Part shown: piece by piece, positions 43,702 to 54,635 of the stretch
Layout: each line of letters starts with the position of its first letter
Numbering within the stretch: position 1 is the first letter of the stretch
DNA from: Balamuthia mandrillaris
Taxonomy: Eukaryota; Discosea; Longamoebia; Balamuthiidae
DNA: 64,000 bases
Direction of reading: 5' to 3'
Assembly: GCA_031835245.1 (NCBI GenBank)
Contig: JAVKOQ010000100.1
Location: forward strand, 1 to 64,000
Notes under the pieces: generated by a model
Told to the model about the DNA's origin: nothing
What the model saw: only the letters and a program-made list of their open reading frames with translations
The model's database searches: none
Translations under genes and position numbers: made by a program

Positions 43702-44682
43702 TCTGTTTTGCGGGTTGTGTTGTTTGTATATAAAAGTGTTTTTTGTTGGTTTGTGTTTTTTGTAAGAGGAAGAGAACAAGACGTACTTATTTATAGTTGA
43801 AGGTGGCAGAGAAGAGAACTTGCTGGGTTTTTTGCGAAGCCACAGTGGCGTCAGCGAATCTGCACACTAATTTCAAAGTCAACCCAAGTACCCAAGAATA
43901 GCTGACGAATAGCAAATTGGGGTTAATTCATTCTTTTGCGTAACCTGAAACACTGCTGGGTCCACGCAAAGATAAGCTGGAGATTCAGCTTCCTTGGTTG
44001 GCTGGCTTGTTGCCTCATTGTGTAAACTGGGTCGATTTTGTGTTTAGAAAGGGCAGCGGGGAGAGGGGAGAGGGGAGAGAGCAGAGATTGGTGTTCTTGT
44101 TTGGATAGCTTACCTTTGGTACCTTCCTTCAAAAATGCCTTCCACCTATGGGAGCTCCTTCAACAAGAAAAGTGCTGGCATAGGAGAGCAGAAGCGAAAA
44201 ACAAAACAAAACAAAACAAATCAAAACAAAAGAGCAGAGAAGGGAGCGAGAGAAGAGACCAATAAAGAAGAGAATAACGAAGAGAATAAACAAAGCAACT
44301 AAGAAGGGAACAGAAGGGGAGAGAAAGAGAGAGGCTGACAGGTTAACTTCCAGCACGAAACACAGTTGAGAGCAAGCGAGATATGTAGGAAAGCAAGAAA
44401 TACCGGTTTATGTGCAACTCAAGAGGAGGAGGAGTACGCCATGGGAAGAGAAAGGTGGTGGAAGTGACGGAAGAGAGAAAAAGCAAAGACGAAAGAAGAG
44501 GATAAAAAAATAAGGTTCACAGATGGTTAAATAGTCTCTGTTTCTGTTGGGATAACTGCTGGTTAAAGAAAGAACGAAAGAGAGAAAGAGAACGAAAGAG
44601 ACGGAGCGAAAAAGAGAACGGAAGAGAGACGACGAAATGAAGAAAGACGGGGCAGAACGGTAAGCCAGCTCGCAAACGTACA
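43702..44682. other. Gene-poor purine-rich interval
   Basis: About 980 bp rich in GA and GAA with repeated AACAAAAC units near 44203-44229. Minus-strand open frames are pyrimidine-codon artefacts. The last coding bases of the CMC2 gene may be spliced to a short exon here; a terminal exon supplying only the stop codon would suffice. Confidence 0.45.
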
Positions 44683-45040
44683 TTTTTTCCTCAACATCTG
44701 ATCGGCCTGCTCGCGGTGCTCCCTGTGTCGCTCAAAGTTTTGCTGTCTGAGCTCCAAATACTTTGGTGTGTTCACGTACGTTAAAAACAAACACCAAGAA
44801 GAACAGAAAAAAAAAGAAACACAACACACAAAATCAAATGGGTAAATCGGAGCAAAGCAAAAAAGAGTGAGCGGGGGCGCCCTGCATGCATACCTCTTCA
44901 TACAAGCACTTGTCCAGAGCGACCCGCACCGAGTTGCACACTCCGACAAACTTGGCAAGGGGGTTCTCCTTGTGACACCGCTCCAGGGCATCGATCTGCT
45001 GTCGGCACTTCTCGTGTCCTGTCTTCAACGGTGGGTGCAT
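44683..45040 (-). CDS. CMC2: CMC2-like mitochondrial CX9C protein
   Basis: ATG at 45040; exon 1 is 45040-44894 and exon 2 is 44760-44683, after which a donor (AAAT|GTACGT) may lead to a last short exon. The protein starts MHPPLKTGHEKC and carries twin CX9C pairs (CRQQIDALERC and CNSVRVALDKC). These are the disulfide-paired helices of Mia40-imported intermembrane-space proteins. NPLAKFVG and the tail QNFERHREHREQADQM match CMC2, a cytochrome c oxidase biogenesis factor. Expected length is about 75-80 residues, as in the family. The stop codon could not be placed exactly. Confidence 0.85.
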
Positions 45041-45470
45041 CTCTTTCTTCCTTTCTTTGCTTTTTATTTTTTCCAAGAAAACTCCAAATAGAGAAAGAAC
45101 AAGAAAGAAAGAAAGAAACGACCAGAAAGAAACGACAAGAAAGAAAGAAACGACAAGAAAGAAAGAAACGACAAGAAAGAAAGAAACGACAAGAAAGAAA
45201 GAAACGACAAGAAAGAAACGACAAGAAAGAAAGAAACGACAAGAAAGAAAGAAACGACAAGAAAGAAGCGACAAGAAAGAAAGAAAGAAAGAAAGCAAAA
45301 GCAAGAAAGAAAGAAAGAAAGAAACGACAAGAAAGAAACGAATAGAACCGAAAAGAAAGAAAGAAATAAAAGAAACGACAAGGAAGGAAGGAAGGAATAA
45401 AGAAGAAAACTGAAAGTAAAGAAAAGAAAACAGAAAGGACAAGAAACAAAAAGAAAGAAAGGGCAAAATG
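45041..45470. repeat. GAAA/CGACAAGAAA tandem repeat upstream of CMC2
   Basis: From about 45095 to 45400 the plus strand is built of CGACAAGAAAGAAAGAAA (18 nt) and CGACAAGAAAGAAA (14 nt) units, then degenerates to GAAA. It begins about 50 bp upstream of the CMC2 ATG (minus strand), so it lies in its promoter or 5' UTR. Long Lys/Arg and Phe/Leu frames across it are repeat artefacts. Confidence 0.9.
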
Positions 45471-45565
45471 GTTGCTTGGGTGCAGCTGTTCTGGAAAGAA
45501 TACAAAGGGTTTTGAAGGTCCTTTTCTTGTGTATGCTTCTTTCTTTCGTAGTTGCCATCGGATGC

Positions 45566-45777
45566 TCACTCAGCATGGGAGGACGAGGAAGGAGGAGAAC
45601 AGACCATCGCCCACACTCTGTGAGGAATGTGCAGCGGTTCCTCTGGGAAACGGGATTGCAGCATCGCTCCATGCTCCTCATCAAAGGCCTTCACCTGCTC
45701 TGCTGCCAAAGAGGCTGCCACGCCTGCCATCGCTCTTATTCTTCCTCTGAACAAACAGAACGTCTTAACGCCGGGAC

Positions 45778-45811
<34 letters not shown>

Positions 45812-46643
45812 AGAAGAAGAAGAAGAAGAAGAAGAAGAAGAAGAAGAAGAAGAACAACAACAAGAAGAACAAGAAGAAGAGAAGCCAAAAAGACGCACCG
45901 CCAAGCTTCATGAGAATAAGGAACGTCGACAACGAAGCTGAAGGTCTCTATGTCTTGAAAGCCGCATTCGGCGGCACGCATGGCCCATTGCGGATAAAAG
46001 CCGGTGCCGCCATGCATCTTCCATCCTTTTTTTTTTGTTTGTTTGTTTCGAAAGAGGAAGCAAGGAGCAGAGAGAAGTAAGGACGATAGAGAAGAAAGAG
46101 AAGAGAGCAAAGAAGACAAAGGAGACAGAGAAGAAGCAAGACAAGAGCAAGAGGGATACCGGGATTATGTTTCAACACCAACCGCTCGGTAGCTTGCGCC
46201 ACGCCTCCCTCCAAAGGCAACCAATCGAAGTGGCAGACGACCAGCCTCGGCGTGGCTGCGAGTGGCTCGGAGGGGGCCTCCCTCTCCTTGAGCAGCCTCG
46301 CCACCTCCCGGAACGCCCCCGCAGAGTCGAACCAATGCCAGCACTGGCCCGCCGTGACCACGTCGAAGCTGCGGGAGGGCAGGCCCGTTGCCTCGGCCTT
46401 GCCCTGCACGTAGCTTGGCGGCGGTGGTTGCTGTTGTTGAGGGGAAGAACCCCAGAGCTCGTCGTCCAAGCGTTTGGCCTCGGCCAGGAGCTCGGCGGAG
46501 GGGTCCAACCCCACCACCGTGCAGCCCATTCGGGCCAACGATCTTTGGTGGGCGGAGCCAAAGATGAGAAGCTTTCCGGTGGGAACGAAGAGAGAAAGAG
46601 AAGGGACAAACGAGAGAAAGAGCAGAGAGGCAGCAAGGAATGG

Positions 46644-46688
<45 letters not shown>

Positions 46689-47001
46689 CACACACCTGGC
46701 CACGGTGCCGGTGCCGGTGCCGAGGTCCAAAACCTTTTGTCCCTCGAGCCCGATGCCGTACTGCTGCTTCAACCTATCGAACAGCTTTTGGGGGAAGCCT
46801 GCCCTGAACCTAGAAACATCAAATCAGCTCACACCTTTCTTTCTTTTTTGGTTTGCTACAGGCAACCAAAGGCATTCATTCATTCCTCTATGCTATCAAC
46901 ACGTACTTTCCGTAGTCAGCCGCTGTTTTGCCAAAGTCCACCTCCTTTCCGGACCTGTACACCTCCTCCGCCCTTCCTTCTCCCTCCTCTCGTCTCTCCA
47001 T
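45566..47001 (-). CDS. Class I SAM-dependent methyltransferase
   Basis: ATG at 47001; exon 1 (32 codons, EVDFGKTAADYGK) splices to FRAGFPQKLFDRL and then VLDLGTGTGTVAR, the glycine-rich motif I for S-adenosylmethionine. Motif II acid is in CTVVGLDPS, and post-motif FDVVTAGQCWHWFD is typical of the Methyltransf_11 group. Later exons supply HGGTGFYPQWA and the end HRVWAMVCS. About 320 residues; substrate unknown. Related yeast and bacterial proteins are uncharacterised methyltransferases of the same length. Introns carry GA (46650-46681) and GAA (45780-45872) repeats, which are CT/CTT on the sense strand. Confidence 0.85.
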
Positions 47002-47099
47002 AGCCTTCGAGCTTCGCTTCAGCTTTTATATATATTTTTTTTCTTCTGATCCAGAAATCAGAAATCAGAGATTTTCTGAACAAAAAAGTTTGCTTTAGG

Positions 47100-47699
47100 T
47101 TACATGCTGCGGAGGGTGCCGCTCTCGGTCCACATCTTGGTGTGCTCCCTCCGCTCCTCCCCCCTCTCAAACACCATGAAGCAGCGGGGCCGCCCGTTGG
47201 GGTGCCACCAGCGGGAGGCCCCGTGCTTCACCCCATGGCTGTAGCGCTCCCGGCGCCAGGGCTGGCCGTTGGGGTACCACCAGCTGCAGAGCCCGTGCGG
47301 TCGCCCTTCCTCGTCGAACCGCTCGTGGCACCAGAGCGTGGTGGCGGCGGTGGCGGTGTCGTTCGCTGTGGCTGTGGCTGTGCAGGCGGCCAAGGCGGTG
47401 GCGTGCCATTGCCGCACGTCCTGGAGGAAGCGGACCTGGTCCTCGCGGGAGAGGTGGCGTTGGAGCTCAGGGAGCACCGCGGAGGGGATGGCGTGGACCC
47501 AGCTGTCCTGCCACGACAGGCAGCAGGTGGCCAGGCAGCGGGCGCTGCGACAGGCGAGGCTGTCTTTGGGGGAGAGGCTGACCAAGGGGCCCAAGTCCTC
47601 GGTGGGCTGCCCCTCCCCCACTACTCCCTCCTCCGCCGCTTCCTCCGGACCTGTCCATCGCTGCTGCGTTGTCGCTTCCATATATTTCTTTCTGCTCAT
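47100..47699 (-). CDS. YwqK-like MORN_2 repeat protein
   Basis: A single exon of 199 residues from the ATG at 47699. The first half is helical and Cys-containing (LACRSARCLATCCLSW, LPELQRHL). The second half has MORN_2-type repeats: GLCSWWYPNGQPWRRERYSHG then GASRWWHPNGRPRCFMVFERG, each with the W/Y-Y/H-PNG-x-x core. MORN_2/YwqK proteins are common in bacteria, some linked to toxin-antitoxin systems, and occur in protists and large viruses. The GC content and Ala-rich composition differ from neighbours, so transfer is possible. Function unknown. Confidence 0.75.
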   Translation of the reverse strand: MSRKKYMEATTQQRWTGPEEAAEEGVVGEGQPTEDLGPLVSLSPKDSLACRSARCLATCCLSWQDSWVHAIPSAVLPELQRHLSREDQVRFLQDVRQWHATALAACTATATANDTATAATTLWCHERFDEEGRPHGLCSWWYPNGQPWRRERYSHGVKHGASRWWHPNGRPRCFMVFERGEERREHTKMWTESGTLRSM

Positions 47700-47916
47700 A
47701 GGTTGGAGATGCAAGCCATCCTCAAAAAAACAGGCTAATATTGTCTACAAAAAAGTTACCCGCCAAAAATTTCATGAAATTTGTGTCGCGCCAAACCAAA
47801 AAAGTTCGAGGAAAACTTTTCTAAATGAACTAAAACCCTAAAAAAATTCTTTTGCTGTGTAAAAAGAGAGGCGCGCTTGGGCAAAAAAAGCTGATCACAC
47901 CTACAGGAAAACAACA

Positions 47917-48230
47917 ATGCCAGGAGCAGAGGTATTCAAGGGCTGCGTGTTCGCGTTGTGCGGCACCTTCAGCATGGCGGAGAAGGAGCTCACCGGCCTC
48001 ATCCGCCAGAACGGCGGGGCCTGTTTCACCATGGTCACCCCAAAGACCACGCACCTGGTGGCCACGCCGCACGAGGTGGCCGCCAAGGCCAGCAAGGTGC
48101 TGAGCGCCCAGCAGAAGGGCTGCCCCATCGTCTCGGAGGAATTTGTGCACGCCGCCGTGAAAACGGGGAGCTTGCCCGACGCTTCTGGTTACCTCTTGGC
48201 CGCTTCCTCTTCTGGTTCTTCTTCTGGTAT

Positions 48231-48276
<46 letters not shown>

Positions 48277-51251
48277 TTCTCTCTTTCTGAAACTAACCAA
48301 AAAAAAAAAATACAACGAAACGAGTGCAGAAGTGAAGAAGCCTAAAGGTTGGTGGAAGGCCAAGTTTGTCAAAGTGAAGGCGTGGACTTATGGCTGTAAA
48401 GGAGAGCCGTACTTTCCCAAAGACTTCACCCTTGTTAAACATGAAATTCTTCAGGTTTCCCATTGTTTCAAGTTGGTCTTCTTCTTGTTTGTGCCTTCTT
48501 GCTTAACACATTAGTTTTTTTTTTTAAAAAAAACACAGTGGACAGACATGATAACGAACCACAATAAGTACTATTCCATCGAGTTACATACAGCCGAAGA
48601 GAACGGCAAGAAGTTCTTTAGGCTGTTCACTCACTACGGCCGTACCGATGACTTGGAGCTCAACCCTGAAGCGGGCAAGAAGGAGACCAGGCATTACAAG
48701 GACATGGAACAAACCGAGGCCGCTTGGGCCTCCATCTACGAGGAGAAAACGGAGAAGAAAGGATACCGCAAGGTCGACATGGCTTCAGCCAACATTGGCT
48801 CTGAAAAGGTTGGTTGTTGCACAACAAAAAACAACTATTACTAACCCCTCTCTTCCTTATTGCAGGCAAAACAACTTTCCAGTGGAAGCTCTAGCAATGA
48901 TTCGAAGCCAACAAACAGCGCAACCACTCAAACGCTCACCCCTTCATCTTTCTCTGCTTTTGGGGCCTCTGCTTCCTCTGGTGGCCCTTCCTCTAATCTT
49001 CACCCCTTGGTTGAAGAGCTGGTACAATACATCTATTCGGAAGCAACCAGCCAACTGACGGCTACGGTCTCTGCTCGCATAACCGCCAAAGGCATCGAAA
49101 CACCTCTTGGAGTCCTCAATCTCTCCTCTGTTGAGAGGGGTGAGGCCATCCTCGATGAAATGGAGGTGCTGCTTGCGGAGGGCAACCTATCCGGTGATCG
49201 TGCCAGAGAGCTCTCCAGCATGTTCTACACTGTTATCCCGCATCGCATCGGTCGCTCCAAGCAGGACATTGAAGCATCGGTGCTAAAGACGTTGGATGCC
49301 ATTGAGAAGAAGCGAGAGCTCTTGCAGTTGATGAAAGATATGATGGAGGTAAACGAAAGAACGGGAGGAGGAGCTGGAGAGGGTTCAACCACAACAGAAC
49401 TGGATAACAAGTACAAAGCACTTCGTTGTGAGATACGCCCTTTGGAGAAAGGAGGCAGCGAGTACCAACGCATCTACGACTATGTGTTGCATGGAGCCGA
49501 GCTGCCAGATGAGGGCAATGACGACATTGAGATCAACAATATCTTTGCAGTGAAAAGGGAGGTGGAGCACCAACGCTGGAAGGAGGCCCACGCGGATGCT
49601 ATTGGCAACAACAAGTTGTTGTATCACGGCAGTAGGATCAGCAACTGGGTTGGCATCCTCTCTCGTGGTTTATTGATGCCCAAGTCCATTGAAACATTGG
49701 GCGGAAAGAGGACTGACTATGGATTGCTCGGTTTGTTCTTTTTTTTTTCCTGCTAGCTCCTCCCTGCTTCTGCTAATACTTATTTTTTTTTAAAAAAAAT
49801 AGGAGGTGGACTTTATTTCGGAGGGCAAGCCTCAACCTCAGCACAATACACCTCTGCCGGTAAGAAAGGCACTCGCTTCCTCCTGCTTCACACTGTAGCT
49901 CTCGGCCGCATCAAACAGCTCACCAAGATAACTCCTGGACTGACCGCTCCTCCTCCGGGCTACGACAGCGTGCAGGGAATGAGCAGGAAACATGGCGTAG
50001 AGTCGGACTTTAAGGACGATGAATTTGTGGTCTACTCTCTTGGACAACAGAGAGAGGAGTATCTCGTTGAGTTTCGTTCGAAGTCTAAGGATCCTCCTTT
50101 CTCTACTTCTTCTTCCTTTGCTTTTGGCGCTTCTTCCGCATCCTTCTCTTTACTCTCATCTTCTGCGTCTGGCTCTTTTGGAATGTCGCCATTCAGTAAC
50201 TTTACTGCAGCTCCCAGTCCGTTATCTTCGCTCCTCTCTGCCGTACCTTCAACAACTGCTGCTTCAAACTCATTTGGTGGAACATCTTTCAACCTGCCCT
50301 CACCTTCTTCGGGTGTTTCTTCGTTGATTGGTTCCACATCGCCTCAGAAGGTGACTACACCAAAGAAAGCATCAGCGGTACCTCGTAATTGCACTCCTAA
50401 GAAGGCCCCAGCCAAAAAGCGTGCTGCTCTCTTTGATAACAGCAGCAGCAACAACAACAACAGCAACAGCAACAACTTTAAGAACGTCGCCCAATTCCAC
50501 CTGCCCCTTCCCTCTCCATCTTCTGTTTCTTCTAATGTTGGAGTTGCTTCAACCGGTGGCTTGGTCTTTGGAGGAAAGCCAACTCTTCTAGCCACCCCTT
50601 CTGTGCCGTTGTCCTCCTTGCCCACCAACAACCAACGTGTAGCTCAAGGTTTGTTTCTTCTTTACCATTCCTTCTCCCTTATGTACAGAATGATTCAAGT
50701 CCTTACCTCTCACAATGTCAACAAACAAACAACCAGCATTTACAAAGCGACAAGAATTATCTTCTTCGCTGGCAAAACTGTTGCTGTTGGTGTCCATGCT
50801 GCACAAGGCTGGTCGCTTGACCGCCAGCCAAAAGGCTGCCCTCAAGGAGAGGGCCTTGCAGGAGGATACCGCCATGTACTGTGCCCTGGAGGTCTTTGAG
50901 TTGGAGCACGACTTTGATGACCTCGTCGACACCTTCTGCGCTCTTGGTACCTCTCTCCTCTCCTCCCGTTGCTCTCTCTTCTGTTCGTCTCCGCGTTACT
51001 TCCTATCTCCTGTCTCGGCTCATCTCCTGTCTCGATTCCATTCTCTTATCCTCTCTCTCGACCTCTCTCACGTCTCGTTGGCGTATCTCTTATCCTATCT
51101 CTTGTCTTGGCCATTATCTAATCTCTTGTCTAATCTCCTATCCTTCACTTCTGTGTCGACGTGGCAGCGGGCTAAACGCGAAGAGAGACAAGAAGTGGAG
51201 AAAAGAGAAGCGACACAAAACCAAAGGAAAAGCACGAACCAGATCGATTGA
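47917..51251 (+). CDS. Poly(ADP-ribose) polymerase (BRCT-WGR-PARP)
   Basis: ATG at 47917. Domains in order: BRCT (residues 1-90, FKGCVFALCGTFSMAEKEL, PKTTHLVATP); WGR (KYYSIELH, FRLFTHYGRTDD); alpha-helical regulatory domain (ETPLGVLNLSSVERGEAIL); ADP-ribosyltransferase with H in LYHGSR, Y in GGLYFG and E in DDEFVVYS, so the H-Y-E triad is intact. It makes ADP-ribose chains at DNA breaks. Beyond the catalytic domain lies a Ser/Asn-rich tail with scattered FG and FGG motifs and Lys/Ala stretches (KKAPAKKRAAL). A helical C-terminal segment follows (LHKAGRLTASQKAALKERA). The last splice is unclear, so the end is 51251 or slightly earlier. Confidence 0.92.
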
Positions 51252-51398
51252 AAGTTGATTCTCTTTTTTTTCTCTTTCTACTATTGTTTTGTTTGTTTCT
51301 TGTTGTTTGGGACAACAAAGATTTTTATAGTTGCTTTGTAATTTTTTTTTTGTTGGTTTTTTTGTGAGATAAAAAATCAACAAATACAGAAAAATAAG

Positions 51399-52139
51399 AT
51401 GAGTTTGCGAACCAGAACACCATTTGGTTCTTCGTTTGGGAGGTTTGAGATTATTGTTTTTTTTTAAAACCCCTCTTTTCGTGTTATCTGTTGTTCCCAT
51501 CTGTGGTTAACAGTCAAAACGTTCATACAACCAAAATAGCAGCGGACGGGGCTCCTTGTTGGGCTACGATGCTCCTCCCCAACGAAATGACGAACCGGAC
51601 GCGTTTTCCTTCCAACAGCTGATGGTGGAGCAGAACGACAATTCTATGGCACAAATGACCGAAAAAGTGTCTGCCATCAAACACGTTTGTTTTCACCTTT
51701 TTTCCCGCTCATTCCTGCTTGTGGAGAGTGACTCATACTTTTCCACGTACACAGATAACGCTGGAGATACAGAACGAAATCAGGCAGGGAAGCCTTCTTC
51801 TGGATGAGTTGGAGGTACTTTGTTTGTTCTGCTTCTTGTTCTTGTTCTTGTTCTTGTTCTTCTTTCTTTCTTTCTTTTTGGTTTCTCTTCCTTTTCCTCG
51901 TCTTTCTTCTTCTTCTCTTCCTTGTCTTCCTTCTCTGCATTCTTTCTTTGTTTCTGCTCCTTTACCCACATTCTGTATTCCTCCAAAAACAGGGTTCCTT
52001 CAGCAGCGCGTCGGGCTTACTAAAAGCAACACGAAAGCGACTAGACAGACTAGCCCACCAAGCCACCTCTCGCCACGTGTTCTACCTCGTCCTTTTCTTT
52101 TTCTTTATTCTCTTCTTCCTTTACTACATACTCAAATAG
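51399..52139 (+). CDS. BET1: BET1-like SNARE
   Basis: I infer a first exon at 51399 (MSLRTRTPFGSSFG) joined in phase to SGRGSLLGYDAPP. The SNARE motif follows (LMVEQNDNSMAQMTEKVSAIKH, ITLEIQNEIRQGSLLLDELE, SSASGLLKATRKRLDRL). One C-terminal membrane anchor ends the protein (VFYLVLFFFFILFFLYYIL) just before the stop. Size (about 120 residues) and layout match BET1/SFT1 Qc-SNAREs of ER-Golgi traffic. The central layer residue could not be fixed by eye. An intron carries a TTC/TTG-rich repeat. Exon 1 is the least certain part. Confidence 0.85.
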
Positions 52140-52188
52140 TTTCTCTCTTTCAATGTTGAATACTTACTCTAGTGACTCTCTTCATCGT

Positions 52189-52229
<41 letters not shown>

Positions 52230-52313
52230 CGTTTAGTTCTTCCTCGTTTGCTCTCAAGAGGAACAAAAAACAAATCTTACAAAAAAAGACAAAAGAATAC
52301 ATCCTATCATCAT

Positions 52314-53859
52314 CTATGTGGGCGTCTTCTGCTTTCCCGATGCGGGTGTTGACAGCGAGAATACCTGTTTCATTTCTTCAAAAGCAAGAAAGCTTATGCT
52401 CAATGCTGGTACCACCTTTTTAATGTTGGTTGTTAGAGAGAAGCAAGAAGAACGGGATAGAAGAAAGCAGAACGTAAGCGTGAACAAACCTTCAGATAGT
52501 TGGGCCAAAGACCTCTGTAAAAGCCCAGCAATCCTTCGGTGCGATAAATCTTGAGGAAGGCATCCGTCATGCCGTTGTACTCTACTCCATAGTTTTGGGT
52601 GAAGCCCTGCACCTGCATTCGGCGCCGTATCAGGTCCAATGGATATGCAACTTTTTTTTGGTTTTTTCTCTTTTAGTTTTCCCGCTTCATTGAAAAGAGA
52701 AATAGAGATGTGGAAAAGAGAAGACGGGAAACAGGAAAACAGATAAAACTGAGAAGAGAAACGAAGCTAAGACAGAAAAGAAAGAAACCCGACCAGAGAT
52801 AAAAAGATACAAAGAGAATGAAGACAAATGTACCTGTTTGCGCAATAGTGCCGGCCAAACCGCCACAAGCAAGGGTATGTGTTCGTTTGACGGTGCCATC
52901 GGGCTGTCTAGGCACGTAGTCCTTAAAGGTTTCGTAAGCCGCAAAGTCGATCCCGACGTACGGCACTACGCCCACCAGCGATGGCCACATTCCTTTGTAC
53001 AGAGCCAAAAATCCTTCTTTCTTTGCGATAACGTTTAATCCGTGCCACATTCCTTAAAGTTGATGTTTAGTTATTATCATTCCCTTTTTGTTTGAAGTTG
53101 GGACCGAGAAAGAACCTTTGTAAGCAAGTTCGCTGCGAGTTCTTCCGGCTTGGATGGAAAGACGAGCACGAACCAGTTCCAAAGGATATGTTGCCACCAG
53201 AGCAGTTATTCCCGTCATTCCTCCTATTTATTTTTTTTTAAAGAAAACGGATTATTCAAGAAGCAGTGAATCACTGTAGCACAGAGGAGGAAAAGTAAGT
53301 TCAAATACCAGCCAAGAGTCGTTGCAATGGACCAAGGTCCTGGTTACCAAAGATAAGACGTTTGTACTGCTCATAACTGAAAAACTGAATGGCAGAAGCT
53401 GGAACGATGCGAATTACATTTGTGCCGTTCCCTTTGAAAAATCCCAGTAAGCCTTCTTCCGCATATATAAGTTTCATGGCTTGCAATACTCCTGTGTACT
53501 TTGGTGGATGGGGTTGGGTCTTTATGGGAGAGAGCGATAGTGGATTAGAGAGATTGCAAGGAGCTATATGAATGATACATGATATGAAAGCGAAACTGAG
53601 AGATGAACGAGACAAGAGATAAGAGACGAGAGACGAGAATGAGACAAAGCGAGAGTTAAATGAAGAAAGAAGAGATGAGTAAACCTGAAAAATGATTTTG
53701 AGACGCTCCAAAGGAGCAACGCTGCTGCGAGAGATAGCACCAGCGATACCACCAGCAACAAGCGTCTTTGTGGCCGTTTCAGCTGTTGCATTCATGAACA
53801 GATAATGGCTTCTTCCTGGTATGTTCGCGTTATCGTATTAATCATCAGTCAGGTAATGG

Positions 53860-53905
<46 letters not shown>

Positions 53906-54350
53906 TGCCTGGCATAACAAAAAAACGTGTTTGAAAGAAGAAAAGGAGGTAGGATACGAACCAGGTACGCCCGTTTGAAACCAAAACGAACTCACTTTCA
54001 TGAAATAACAAAACTGGAAACAGAAACGATCTTTCAGGACCAAAAAAAAAAAGAGAGAGAGATTTTAAAAAAACAACAGAGATGAGACTCACTTCGGAGA
54101 AATCAATGTCATTGCTCTGGTTTAGATCTATGAGATTCATCAGTCGCCTCACATCAGCCTGAAGCATTCGTTAGAAAAAGGTGACGGCTTCAAACAAAGG
54201 GAGAGGACGCACCGAAGAGGCAGGTAGCCCGAAAGAAGCAATGGCCAGTCGAAGTTCTTCTTCGTCAATGACGCCATCGCCGTTCCTGTCAAACTCTTGG
54301 AACATCTGCTTGAGGTCGTCGTCGCTGAGCTTCCCCAGCTTGGCACCCAT
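52314..54350 (-). CDS. Calcium-dependent mitochondrial ATP-Mg/phosphate carrier (SCaMC-like)
   Basis: ATG at 54350 starts an EF-hand module with canonical loops DRNGDGVIDEEE and DLNQSNDIDFSE, followed in phase by a linker (FCYFMKVSSFWF). Three mitochondrial-carrier repeats follow, with signatures PLERLK, PLELVRARL and PLDLIRRRM, each with later G-x-Y/F-K/R-G motifs (GFFKGNGTN, LYKGMWPS, FYRGLWPN). An AISFLAFEEMK-like final helix leads to the stop at 52314. The layout matches SLC25A23/24/25, which exchange ATP-Mg for phosphate under calcium control. Those usually have four EF-hands; only two are seen here. Around eight exons. One intron has a CT run on the plus strand (53864-53901). Confidence 0.9.
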
Positions 54351-54635
54351 TTTTTTTAAAGAAAAAACCTGGAGTTCCTTCTCTCCTCGCTCTGGTCGCG
54401 TCCAGTCCCACACGCACACACACCACTGGTACTACCTTCCTGGAATGGTCCCTCTTGCGCAGGAGAGGTTAATCTTGCGCTACGCAAAGAGCAAATCTTT
54501 TTTTTTTTTTGGAACCAAAGATCGGGGTCACGTCGACACGAAATAATACATGATTCGTGACGACGTGGCACGTCGACAGCAATTTTGCGATAATTTCGGG
54601 ACGACATGATCATAATTATTTATTTTATTTTTCAA

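Noticed and set aside
44834-45684. Long Phe/Leu/Ser-rich minus-strand ORFs
   Set aside because: Tandem GAAA/CGACAAGAAA repeat; overlapping frames on both strands cannot all be coding.
46035-47003. 322-residue plus-strand ORF
   Set aside because: Lies antisense to the methyltransferase, whose motifs and splice phases are clear.
47142-47841. Plus-strand ORFs opposite the YwqK-like gene
   Set aside because: GC-rich shadow frames; the PNG repeats fix the minus frame as coding.
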